Origin: Antedon mediterranea
Taxonomy: Eukaryota; Echinodermata; Crinoidea; Comatulida; Antedonidae
Assembly (NCBI RefSeq): GCF_964355755.1
Contig: NC_092672.1
Coordinates: 9,103,501-9,167,500 of the forward strand
Direction of reading: 5' to 3'
DNA length: 64,000 nucleotides
Below, piece by piece: positions 47,501 through 57,600 of the stretch. Each line of letters starts with the position of its first letter. The first letter of the stretch is position 1. The position numbers and the translations under genes were made by a program. The notes beneath the pieces were generated by a model, which was not told where the DNA came from, searched no databases, and worked only from the letters and a program-made list of their open reading frames with translations.

Positions 47501-48109
47501 CCAGTTGATAGATAGCTCGTACCGTTTCTACACGTTTACATTAGTAGAGGTAAATGTCACATTTCTTACATTTTAGTCATAGTAATGAAGAAGTATAAAT
47601 ATAAAATACAGGGAAAATGGTACTCCCATCATTGTTCCCCCTGAATTAAAGTTTAAATTAGAAGGAATCGTAATATTAAAAAAAAAAATCATGTTGACCT
47701 ATTATGGCAAGTGTATCATTCGTAAACAAATTCATTCATCTTAAAACAATAATTGCGTTGTTTTAGATATAATTTTAGTGGCACATGATTAGTACAGTAT
47801 TTTGTTAAAATGTTGTGTTTAAATACAGACTAAAACTATTTTAATTTACAGGCTTACAAGCAATGGTACTTGATATTTCCACCAATAAATGATATTTCAA
47901 CCAATAGTATCAGTAGCCTGAAGGCAGCGTTCTATCGGTTAGAAGGCAATTACTTCATAAAGCATTTTGAGAAGGAAACGTGTAGTGGTTATGGATGGGG
48001 CAGCTTTACCGTGAATAATGACGTGTATATCATTGAGGGCAACAGATATGGGGAGCCATGTACCTCGTCTAATTCAAACGGCAATTTGAAGATATATAAA
48101 TGGATATGA
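35557..48109 (+). CDS. Gene 5: complete array gene with extra WxxW domain
   Basis: Eighteen exons join in frame to 2862 nt (953 residues): 35557-35889, 36341-36467, 38470-38575, 39421-39611, 40233-40405, 40715-40850, 41157-41204, 41822-42073, 42627-42703, 43030-43207, 43447-43452, 44958-44963, 45098-45270, 45363-45526, 45949-46118, 46533-46769, 47323-47549, 47852-48109. Domains are: signal peptide, PAN (to 111), EGF (to 153), four EAR blades with RGD (to 371), kringle (to 455), WxxW (456-540), W-K-L-V domain (544-713), WSC (to 792), three EAR blades (to 953). No lesion was found. The two microexons are optional for frame. Introns are crowded with repeats: a 1.2-kb inverted minisatellite after the EGF exon and a 22-bp minisatellite between the microexons. 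Likely secreted, extracellular; function unknown. Confidence 0.82.
36497..36677. mobile_element. MITE, GCTTGGTTCCCACTAG family
   Basis: It begins 'aagtttggttctcactagaacg' and ends 'ctactgggaaccacgctta', with the inner arm 'aacgcaaggacgtaaacgcaa' mirrored by 'cttgcgttgcgttacgtcc'. It lies in gene 5 intron 2 and is close in sequence to the copy at 3013-3198. Confidence 0.75.
36791..38076. repeat. 1.2-kb foldback element made of inverted 21-bp minisatellites
   Basis: The left arm (about 36883-37353) carries some 17 copies of a 21-bp unit containing CATGCAGTACACACCAAT. The right arm (about 37535-38053) carries its reverse complement in some 19 copies. Outer ends 'tatggaacgcctcctctgcc' and 'ggcagaggaggcgttccata' and inner ends 'ccgccacctatcgacaaaatc' and 'gattttgtcgataggtggcgg' are also inverted. 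A spacer of about 180 bp separates the arms. The direct repeat 'tccagtcattacaa' flanks both sides. Because 21 is a multiple of three, open frames up to 206 codons arise on both strands; they are not genes. Confidence 0.85.
41455..41492. repeat. (CAAT)n short tandem repeat
   Basis: About nine copies of ATCA/CAAT tetranucleotides lie in the gene 5 intron before the kringle exon. Confidence 0.8.
41822..42073 (+). CDS. Kringle exon of gene 5
   Basis: A phase 1-1 exon of 84 residues with all six kringle cysteines (ECY, TCQKW, YCRNP, PWCYT, QNCDV, TSC). The pocket region reads CRNPSSHTQPWC, so the acidic pair is lost. If the donor GTAGGT is not used the frame stays open for 36 more codons and ends in a hydrophobic tail (SHIFASIVLVLLWYQF), a possible alternative C-terminus. 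Confidence 0.88.
42627..43207 (+). CDS. WxxW domain of gene 5, two exons
   Basis: Exons 42627-42703 and 43030-43207 (phases 1, 0, 1) encode PWTPWFNRDNPSGSGDWETV, then CDNPTAIECQTI, VSCTTYGLVCKNEDQ and GECSDYRVRFFCPG. This is the order of the WxxW domain known from mucins such as MUC2/MUC5 and from CILP: W-x-x-W-F-N-D-P-G-D-x-E, then six or so cysteines ending C-x-D-Y-x-V-R-F-x-C. The domain is absent at the same place in genes 3, 4 and 6. The module is symmetric 1-1, so it could have been inserted or lost without frame damage. Confidence 0.87.
43447..43452 (+). CDS. Microexon 1 of gene 5
   Basis: 'ccaaag' lies between 'accatgcgtag' and the donor GTAAGT, 239 bases after the WxxW module. Phase 1-1. 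A near-identical microexon occurs 1.5 kb downstream. Confidence 0.5.
43560..44820. repeat. 22-bp minisatellite between the gene 5 microexons
   Basis: About 56 copies of a 22-bp unit, consensus CGCTTGGCCATCTTCTCTCA plus two bases, with recurring variants (cat/cgt, aac/aaa) arranged in longer blocks. Since 22 is one more than a multiple of three, each frame cycles through three peptides (AWPSSLN, LAIFSQP, LGHLLST), giving long open frames up to 331 codons that are artefacts. The array separates two microexon copies. Confidence 0.93.
44958..44963 (+). CDS. Microexon 2 of gene 5
   Basis: 'ccaaaa' lies between 'catatgggtag' and GTAAGT, 134 bases before the W-K-L-V exon. It is nearly a copy of microexon 1; the minisatellite lies between them. 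One or both may be spliced in. Confidence 0.5.
46533..46769 (+). CDS. WSC exon of gene 5 (four cysteines)
   Basis: The open, phase 1-1 exon reads NSYLDNGAEKALSSY, VTAWDCLDLCRGLDYKYAG, TECYCGDGYNSG and TTSFEERSQ. The first and last cysteines of the gene 3 version are Ser and Phe, so one disulfide pair appears lost as a unit. Confidence 0.8.
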
Positions 48110-48375
48110 TTATACATTATAAATGAATGGACAGATATGAACTTGTTCAACAATCATTTATATGGTAAATTGTAAATACCGACAATTGCTAATTTTACTA
48201 CATATAATATCTCTCCCATGTAAACATTATAAAACTATTAAATAGTTTACAGTATAACATTGTTGAAGAATGTAGGCAATAATTAGAAACTTTTGTAATA
48301 TAAATATGGCGTTTGTTAATGTAATTAAATTTTAATATATTTTGTAATTATATCAAATCAATTTTTGAGGAATTA

Positions 48376-48927
48376 TTAAAGATGTATTGTCCCTTGAAAT
48401 CCAAAAAAAATGAAGGTCAAAATATTCTAAAATTTAAATTGGACATATCAAAGTAATAATAAAGTTATTCACTTTAAGTCGAAAATTCAAGCCAAAAACA
48501 AGTTTACGTAATTAACAGGTAAATTAATTTGATTACATTTCATCTGGAAAATCGTCGCGAGCGAAAGTAAACAAAGATTTCAAACCACGAGTATGCATAT
48601 TATGCATGATGCTAATAAGGATTGTTTACAACTCGGTTGAGAGGGTTTTCACACAGATCGCGAGGAAGTTTTATGATTATGCTGCATACAGAGTAGCCAA
48701 TCAAGCGCGTTGCATTATGGGATATGTTTTGATCGAAAACTTTGACTGGAATTCAAAGTTATTTTTTTTAACAAAAAAACGTCTGTATTTCAGTTAAATT
48801 ATTTTTTTTTTAGACTCATTTTTGGTGAAAGTTAATAACTATTACGATTCTTCAAAATGACCCACTTTTTCGAAATCTTTTTCTTTTCTTTTTTTTTAAT
48901 TAGTCAAAGGGACAATACATCTTTAAT
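48376..48927. mobile_element. MITE with TTAAAGATGTATTGTCCC ends
   Basis: The left end TTAAAGATGTATTGTCCCTT and right end GGGACAATACATCTTTAA are inverted; TA flanks both. Arms also share 'agttattcactttaa' and 'gttaataactattac' type blocks. A diverged piece begins right after the W-K-L-V exon of gene 3 ('aaagatgtattgtcccc' at about 20892). Confidence 0.75.
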
Positions 48928-50686
48928 ATAGACGTTTGCCTTTTTGCAATCTTTTTATTGAGTCGGTATACACGTCTGCATCCTTGCCTAATGACCATAC
49001 AAATTTATTATACTACCAACATTTTGAAAGAAATGAATACAAAAATATATTGTACAAATCACTGGTTACGTTACCGTCTTCATAGAGACATATGGTAGCC
49101 ATCGACATAAAGTTGGCATTTGAATTAAAAGTGTACACAATATTTTGTAGAGTGACATACCACAATCATTGCAAATAATTTAGTCACAAAGTATTATTTT
49201 TTAACAAAGTTGGAACTTATGTAGTGGCATCTAGCTTGACTTTAAGTAATAATGGTATCTTCCGACGTCGTTGTATAGTATGTGTTGTGTAAAAACAAGT
49301 ATTTTGGTAGGATCTTCATTGTAATGACATGATCAGTTTGATCAATATTTTTGTTAAGCCGTGTAGTTAAAGTCATATTTAGGCTATGCTAATTACATAA
49401 TGATCTTTACATATCAAAGGACATGCCCTGTAGGCCTACTAGTCTAGGTTCTAGACTGTGTTTCGAATATTAGTAACAATATAAATATGTATGGGATGAC
49501 ATCTTCCACTTGTCTTCAGATAATAACTCTTTGCATATGTCAACTAATATATTGACACGGTTTAGCTGAATCGAGCTCAGTATAGTGGTAAATAAAGACA
49601 AAATGTACGCTATGAGAAATATTGTTATGTTACTTGCTTTATGGTTATTTGTGTTTATTAATATTCATAACACAATCATATTTATAACCTGAACTTATCC
49701 AAAAGCATAATATAGGCCTATTTTTTTATATAAAAACTTATATAAAAAGACTATCAATTACATGTTCGTTTCAATCAAAGGAACACACCGGTATATTTTA
49801 AATAAACCGGGCCTTTACATTTCATTTCATTATTTAATCGGTCTATTTCAGTGTATACATAACAAAAAAATGACATTGGGGAGACCAGGGTCAACCTAAG
49901 TGAACTAAATCACTGTAGATGAGCCGGTTGACCCAACCTCAAAGTCAATTTACACAACAATACACAAAAAGCAGTTAAAGCGAATCAAAATGAATGTGAA
50001 CTTTTCTAATGAAGGCTGATGGGCTTTCTAGGACTGCAGAAATGGTCTGGAAGCTGGTCCCCGACTCTATACTATCCCTATACCTCTATGTTCGTAAAAT
50101 AAATTTGTAACTATAAGAAAATTAATAATATTATAATTTTCTTTGAATTCGTACAATACAAGTGAGGTTAATGATTGTTTATACCTATGCAATTTAATAT
50201 GTTTTTCAATTTAGTCCAAAATATACTTGATTCTGCTACAATAAAAGTAAATAACATATTACAAAAAATAAAAAGATACCATATTTACTCCATTATGAAT
50301 AATATGTCAATTTCAGTGTGTGAGTAATTCAGCTTTTTGTCGTAAAAAGGTAAACTACCTGTTTCTATGGCAAGTAGTTTTTCAATGGCACTGGCAAACA
50401 GAACGATTTTACAAAACCGGATTTTCGATTTTCAAGCTCGGTGTTTAATACGGCTTGGAGAAATTACTTTAAACATGGTTTGTACATGCTTATTTTGTTT
50501 TAAAACAATAGAGCATATAATGATAAGTATGAATTGTTAATTTGTATTTATCGACCGAAGGATGTTGCAATTTATATAGGCATATAGAGCTACGCATTAA
50601 TGAAATATTTATTGATTATACTAGTATATAGTTAAGGAAGTATGTTTCTACGGTATTGATTCTGGATAATATGCACCGGAACAACG

Positions 50687-50757
50687 GATTGACGTATTCA
50701 TAGTAACAACGGATTGACGTATTCATAGTAACAACGGATTGACGTATTCATAGTAAC
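50687..50757. repeat. 25-bp direct triplicate
   Basis: Three tandem copies of a unit containing ACGGATTGACGTATTCATAG lie here, with a fourth degenerate copy after them. Confidence 0.85.
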
Positions 50758-50951
50758 AGCAGAACGATGTATTCATTTTAATAGGAAAACATCTTAATAG
50801 TAATGCCTAAACTACACCAGGCCTCGTGTGAGATAAGAAAAAAATATTAAGACCCGTTAAACCACTAAGGCTCTCATGTTATGGTAGGCCTTCCACATTT
50901 TCATTTTCATGAACTGGGATATTGTTATAAACCATCAGGATAATAATAACA

Positions 50952-51143
50952 TCATAGTTCTAATATTTCTAATATTTTTAATATTTCTAATATTTTTAAT
51001 ATTTCTAATATTTCTAATATTTCTAATATTTCTAATATTTCTAATATTTCTAATATTTCTAATATTTCTAATATTTTTAATATTTCTAATATTTCTAATA
51101 TTTCTAATATTTCTAATATTTCTAGTACAGTATTTCTAATATG
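50952..51143. repeat. 9-bp minisatellite (AATATTTCT)n
   Basis: About 20 copies of AATATTTCT with occasional TTT for TTC. The open frame across it (Ile-Phe-Leu repeats) is an artefact. Confidence 0.92.
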
Positions 51144-51567
51144 TAAATTAATAATCTAAAATATGAAGAATAACATAAATCGGTTTCTTCTGTTTACCAA
51201 TTATAAAATTAATTTTCTGGGAGTGATGTATTGATATACCGTAATACAGAAATACTTAGGCCTATAACGCATAGTAAAACAAAAAACTGTATGTTTATAC
51301 TCTTTCTAAAATAATGGTATATTATACAAATAACGAGTGTTCATTAGTTGAATGGTGAGAATATTCCATAGTATTGTAATATCTAAATATAATCATATCT
51401 ACTGAACGACACCCGGGCAATAAAAAATATATAAATAAGGGAATAGACATTTCTTTACATTTCAATACAATAATATAGGTCTAGGTCTAGATTAAATCAT
51501 ACGAGATAAAGTAATATTGATTTATTTATTGATTTATAAATTCAATAACTTAATTAAATTGTTTTTA

Positions 51568-51585
51568 ACGCACGAACGTTAGGCT
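51568..51585 (+). promoter_or_regulatory. Conserved block upstream of gene 6 start
   Basis: This is the same 18-mer as at 35507-35524, here 18 bases before the first ATG or 27 before the second. Because the spacing fits the second ATG better, the start at 51612 (MATET) may be the used one. Confidence 0.35.
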
Positions 51586-51602
51586 GTCTGTCCATTATTT
51601 TA

Positions 51603-54600
51603 ATGTCTACAATGGCGACGGAAACAACACTTTTCCAAGCTGTTGTATGCCTGTTTCTTTTCCCTCTCACAAGTGCCGTTGTGACATGTCCCAATACGGA
51701 AACAAATGCCATCTACCATGGTCGCAAGCACTGGACAATTCCAGATGCTATGACTACTTACAACGATACTGACTTGGCGAGTTGTTCAGTGTTTTGTCGT
51801 CAAGACACTAACTGTAAATCGTTCGCGGTTGCTGAAGACACCTGTACGCTGTATTCCATACAGGTGGGCAAGAATACCAGGAAGCTTGTTAAAGATATAA
51901 AGTCGGTGCATTTTGATAGTCTACAAGTGACACAAAAAAATCAGGTAGGCTTACAGTAGGTTTTTATATTCCTTCAAGTAATAGTCCATGTTTTTTCATT
52001 ACCATTTAAACCCGACCGGTGCTTATCAGAACGTGAGTACGTTTATACGGTTATTAAGCCTATCCACACATTATAAGCAAACGTTACCGAAATGATGTAA
52101 TTGACAACTGTTGTTTTTTCAAGTTTTCAAACTAGTTTTCTAGTGCAGACTATGTAAACTTGTAAAAGTAAAAGTAGTACCACTCTATAGCAAACTTTTT
52201 AACACTTTTCTAAAGTTTGCTAGCGTAAAATATGCTTACAAATTGATACAGTACGTTCTCTCGTCACCCTAAAACATGGTGCAATTAGAACATTATCGTT
52301 TTAAAGTATATAGATATAACGTGTAGTATATTTTGTACCTTATTTCATTTCAAATGTAAATTCAACAGCCAAATACAAATTAAGAAAGGATTTGCTAAAT
52401 ATATGCTGGACATACTTCAGCAAACTCGTGACTTTGAAAAGAAACATTAATGAATGTTTAACCTGCTTTTTATATTATTTTATTTTATATATTTATACAA
52501 TAATGATTTTATCAAATAATAAAATATTCAAACGTACTACCTAGAACTTGTTTTATGAACTTGATATTGAAACGGTTAAGACTATTTTACCAAATTGTTA
52601 TAAGGAGACTCCATGTCCTTAAGTTCAGAACTTCAGTTCATAGAGTACGATAATACGTAACACTATAACATAAATGAATTTTTTAATGGAGCTTACTAAG
52701 CTAAACTTAGAACATGTCAACACGCACACTTTACAGATGGTGTACGTAACCGTAGACCCCATTGACAGGATGTCGATGATGATTGTGGATTCGTTTTCAC
52801 TTTTTAACCTTCTGCTAGAAGATGCACATTTCTGATTGCTCTTGTTTTCCCAGTGTTTTAAGGCGACAACTCATCCTACATTGTTTTTATTGGATAAACA
52901 ACTTTACATTTTGTTATAGCATGTTTTTTTATGTTTCTCTTTTAGAGTCGTTTTGGAACATGTCTAGCGGGAAACTTGTGTGACAATGGAGCAACTTGCG
53001 TTAATGACTGTAGTGACAGAGGTTACAGCTGTATTTGTGCAGAGACTTTCCGAGGTATTAACTGTGAACATAGTAAGTAGAAATTATAATAATTTGGATA
53101 TTCATTTGAATAGCACCATATAATAAATGCTTTTGTGTATTTTTTTATATGAATGATAATATGTACCTGTATGGATGAACGTCACTTTGATTTGATTTGA
53201 CCAATCTCAAGCGATGGATTATTCTAACAGTCGCGTTGCGTCTACGTTCTTGCGTTACGTCCAGGCTATACATATAATAGTAAGACATTCGATAAGCTTA
53301 TTTGCTATATTTTGTGATATAGGAGTAATACATAGACTGAGTTTCCAAGCAACTATTCCAATCGAAGAACCTAGACGTATAACTCATTTCTGGTCTGAAG
53401 GTAGACTTTATATTGTTACCCGTAATACTGGGTAAGTACAAACTAGACACGTGATTACAGCCTTCACATGAAATAATGATCGCCTACATGTTAACATTCA
53501 TTTCGCTGTACCTAAAAACACAATTATAGTTTTCGATAAGCGTGATGTAAAATATTACCACAAGTCAATTGTTGTCTTAGGTTATGATTTCCTAAACTAT
53601 GGCTATAGGTAATGGATAGTGACAATAAGTTAGCATACATGATTGAAAATGTTCATCTGGTTTGTAGGTATAAGTATCTTGAAAATATTCTTTTTTCCAA
53701 ACCAATAATTAGTAAAAACTAACCTTGACAGTTTCGCTGTCCTGATCGGACAGCTTCTTCAGAAATAATGACGATCTATCATCAAACAGACTGACCTCTA
53801 GAGGGCCTATTCTGTTTAATGACAGGGTCATACACGTGACTGAGTTGGTGGGTGCCCTCGTCTCTGTTGATGATGGGGAGCCCAGTCTCTCCCATTGTAG
53901 CGAACCTGTATTTAGAATTTCTAGAACAGAAAGCTATATAGCGTTTGCACCCTTAGAATGTAAACCTCGGTTATGGAAACGCTACGTGGATGACGTTCTT
54001 GAAATTGTTAAACAAGACCAAGTTGAAAATCTCACACAACATCTCAATTCATCTGACCCAGCTGGCACCATAAAGTTCACCTATGAGAAAGAATATGAAA
54101 ACAAGATCCCTTTCCTCGATTCTCTCATCATTAGAAAACCAAATGGATCTGTCAAACTTTTAGTATATAGAAAACCGACACATACGGACCAGTACCTACA
54201 TTTTGATTCCCACCATCCTGTACATCAAAAACTGGGAATAATCAGAACACTATTTGACCGTATGAATTCCATTGTCATTATGGATGCAGATCGTAATACA
54301 GAAGAGGCCAATATAACATCAGCCCTTTCCAGATGTGGCTATCCTAAGTGGTCTTTCAACCAAGTAAAGAAAAAAATGAAAGAAAATAAAAAAGTAACAT
54401 CCAAGAAGAAAGAAAACACCACGGAAAGCAAAGGATTTGTAGTCGTCCCTTATGTAGCAGGACTTTCGGAGCGAGTTAGCAAAGTGTTTAAGGAGTTTGG
54501 CATCAACACAGCTATGAAACCCCACACTTCATTACGCCAACTACTTGTCCACCCAAAAAACCAAGTTGACAAATTGAAAGTGGCTAATTGCGTCTACGAA

Positions 54601-57600
54601 ATCTCATGTTCTAATTGTGATCACACCTACATTGGAGAAACGGGTCGTTGTTTTGGCACAAGGTTAAAAGAACATAGAAAAGAAACAGAAAAGATAACCC
54701 AACAGAGAAAGAACTTCACTCGTCAATCACATAGAGAATCAAAAAATGAACTGAGCAAATCAGCTATAGCAGATAATGCCGTCAAGTTAAATCACATAAT
54801 AGACTGGACACAACCTAAAATCATCGACAGGGAACCAGATACAAACAACCGACGCATCAGAGAAGCCATCTGGATCCGCAGACGAGGAAAACAAATCATC
54901 AACAGAGACGAGGGCACCCACCAACTCAGTCACGTGTATGACCTTGTCATTAAACAGAATAGGCCCTCTAGAGGTCAGTCTGTTTGATGATAGATCGTCA
55001 TTATTTCTGAAGAAGCTGTCCGATCAGGACAGCGAAACTGTCAAGGTTAGTTTTTACTAATTATTGGTTTGAAAAAAAGAATATTTTCAAGATAAGTTAG
55101 CATACAATCTAATTGCTTGTGCACGTGCGCTATGTTGCTTTATTTTACTCAATATAAAGATTTTGTTTTGTTTAGGCTAACAGACTCTCTTATCTTTTAT
55201 TTAATTTGTATTTGTGTGCAGAGAATCATCAAAAGGTCTTTATGTGTTTAAATATGACGTGCAGATGTCTACGTATGAGCAGATCCAGTTCATAGCAGAC
55301 AGTCTAGTGTGGCGTGTTAGAGTATTTACTATGGACGATGATGTGTATGTTTCAAAGGGAAAGACTTATTCTACAGATCGAATGCACGTGTATCGCTTCA
55401 ATCCAGAAACCGGTAATGATATTACTTTTTGACATAATATAAAAATTGATATCGTTTTTTAAAATTTCTATTTTTTTTTTGGTCCATGTCATGCTAACAT
55501 CCATGTTATGTCGTCAAATTAGTATCAATTATCATCATTTATTGTCAATTAAACTAAAGAAGATGTGCTATCTATTTAACAAAAAGATAGATATTTTTTA
55601 GTTTAAATGATATTTCAATTCTGTTTAAACTCTTTTACTCTTGCACTTATATTTTGGTGTAGAAATGTGTAATTTTGCAACTAAAGTGTATTATATAATT
55701 AAAATATTCTAATTCAAATTCACATCTCTAACTACTGCTTTGATAAGTAGTTTTTTTATATATTAAAATGACTTAGTGCTAGTGGAAAAACTCATTGATA
55801 CAGAGGCCTAAATATTTCACACAAGCTACACAAGTTTGTGTATATCCCTACCAGGAGGCAGGTAGTTGTACCATTTGCTCAACATTGTAGTAAGTTGAAA
55901 TAAATGGCTTCAAATATATTCTCTAAACACTTTGATTCTCGATTGTACGCATGCGCAACAAATTGTTACAGAAATCCTCATCGTATGTATTCTCAAAAAC
56001 GATAAAATAATACAGTACAAAGAAAACAATAATGTAATAAATAATTGATTTTCTAAAGAACAATTTGAGGATACATTCACAATTGAATGTGGGGGTTGCT
56101 CAACATCATTTCTACAAGATAGCAGAGGAGACTCAAATTTGTTCGTTGCTCGATATAAAAACCCAGACAAAACTACAAACTCGGAAATGTATTCATTTAC
56201 AAGAGATACAATTGGTGGAAAATTCAGTCAGGTAGTTTTGTTTTATTTAATTTGTTTTTATTCTTAATTTTAGATACATTAGTAGTTAGTGTGTGTAAGA
56301 AATGATTTTCCAAATGATCGTAAAATCAAAACGTTAACTACACTGGGTTTGTCTACCAATCGTCATCCGTTCATTTTTAGTGAAATCATAATTTTGGTGT
56401 TTTTTTTTACAGAAGTGTTTGACAGTGTAGACAGAGAATTTGTTGGGTACAACTTTCTAAATCCAGTTACCTTTGTACCAGGTCACTTAGTTTATATAAA
56501 ATCACTAAAATAACTACGTTAATTTCTTCATAAAGGTAATTGCAACAAATGGATTAGATGCCACAAAAATTTTTGAAATGGACGGAAGTAACTACCTAGT
56601 TTTGGCACAGAAGGACAATACAGGTGGAGATGTCCAAGACACGTTGATATATCGGCAACGTCACGATTACGGTAAGAAATATTACATATAATTATATACA
56701 CTATTAACTTATAAATAACAGGTTCGTGTACAAGAATAGTTGCCGTTTTGTAATACATGGCCCGATAACAGATACACATATTTTAATTAGAAGATAATAT
56801 ATATATATATATACATATTAATAATACACAATTTTAAGTTCAAACAAATTCAAATCATGACTAAAATGGTTAGGAGGAATTTTAGATTTCAAAAACAAAA
56901 ATAGAAGATGGACAGGAACTGAAGAGAAAATTGGCTAATGCTGAAAAGGAATATCATTTTGTATTTGGCCTATATCAAAGAACTTATAACACAAGAATCT
57001 CCTGTTCGTCCGAAGCGCGTAACAATTTCGAAAGGCATTGTGGGATAGAATAGAGCTATGGGTGGCGCCATTGTGAGCCATGGAGTAGGGCGCCCGCATC
57101 AAATTAGAAAGTCAAAATCATAGAGGGGATCTGCTAATGCTCTAGGGGGGATAGAGTAATTGACTGAGGAGTAGGGCGCCCGCATCAAATTAGAAAGTCA
57201 AAATCATAGAGGGGATCTGCTAATACTCTAGAGGGGTAGAGTAATTGACTTCCTAGTTTGGAGGGGGCGCTGCTCCATGCTGTGAAATGGCGTCGCCCAG
57301 TTTGACCTTTTAACCCTGTACTTCCGATACTGTGTTTTGAATGCAAATTGAAGAACAGGAGATTCTTGTGTTATAAGTTCTTTGCCTATATCCACATTAC
57401 AAAGAAATTAGACAGTTTTAATTTATTCATACAATTAATAATGAATAACCTGGTAAGATTTACCCTTTTTCGCATATTAACAAGGAATTTAAACTCGATA
57501 ATTAAATTTATCTTGCTAGAGTACTCAGATAGATGTATTCATTATATACTATTATATGGGCAAATTGCACCACAAATTATTGAATAAAAGAATGAAGTAG

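Larger units (their letters stand above)
48110..51602. other. Intergenic region between gene 5 and gene 6
   Basis: It contains a MITE with ATGTATTGTCCC ends (48376-48927), a 25-bp triplicate (50687-50757) and a 9-bp minisatellite (50952-51143). The stretch 48930-50680 is AT-rich with several TAGGCCTA palindromes and no recognisable exon. A conserved block lies just before the gene 6 start. Confidence 0.5.
53625..55106 (+). mobile_element. 5'-truncated Penelope-like retroelement with inverted ends
   Basis: The insertion lies in gene 6 intron 3, same strand. It has 200-bp inverted ends (53675-53874 and 54895-55094, about 98 percent alike by eye), a coding region between, and the 15-mer ATAAGTTAGCATACA directly repeated on both sides (53625-53639 and 55092-55106), a likely target duplication. 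Inverted terminal segments around a truncated body are known for Penelope-like elements, whose pseudo-LTRs may be direct or inverted. Hammerhead-like motifs sit in both ends. Confidence 0.85.

Noticed and set aside
50909-51139. Ile-Phe-Leu repeat protein
   Set aside because: It is a 9-bp minisatellite, AT-rich, with no homologous support.
53836-54987. Host gene with a GIY-YIG nuclease
   Set aside because: The YVDD reverse-transcriptase motif, inverted ends and direct flanking repeats show it is a truncated Penelope-like element.
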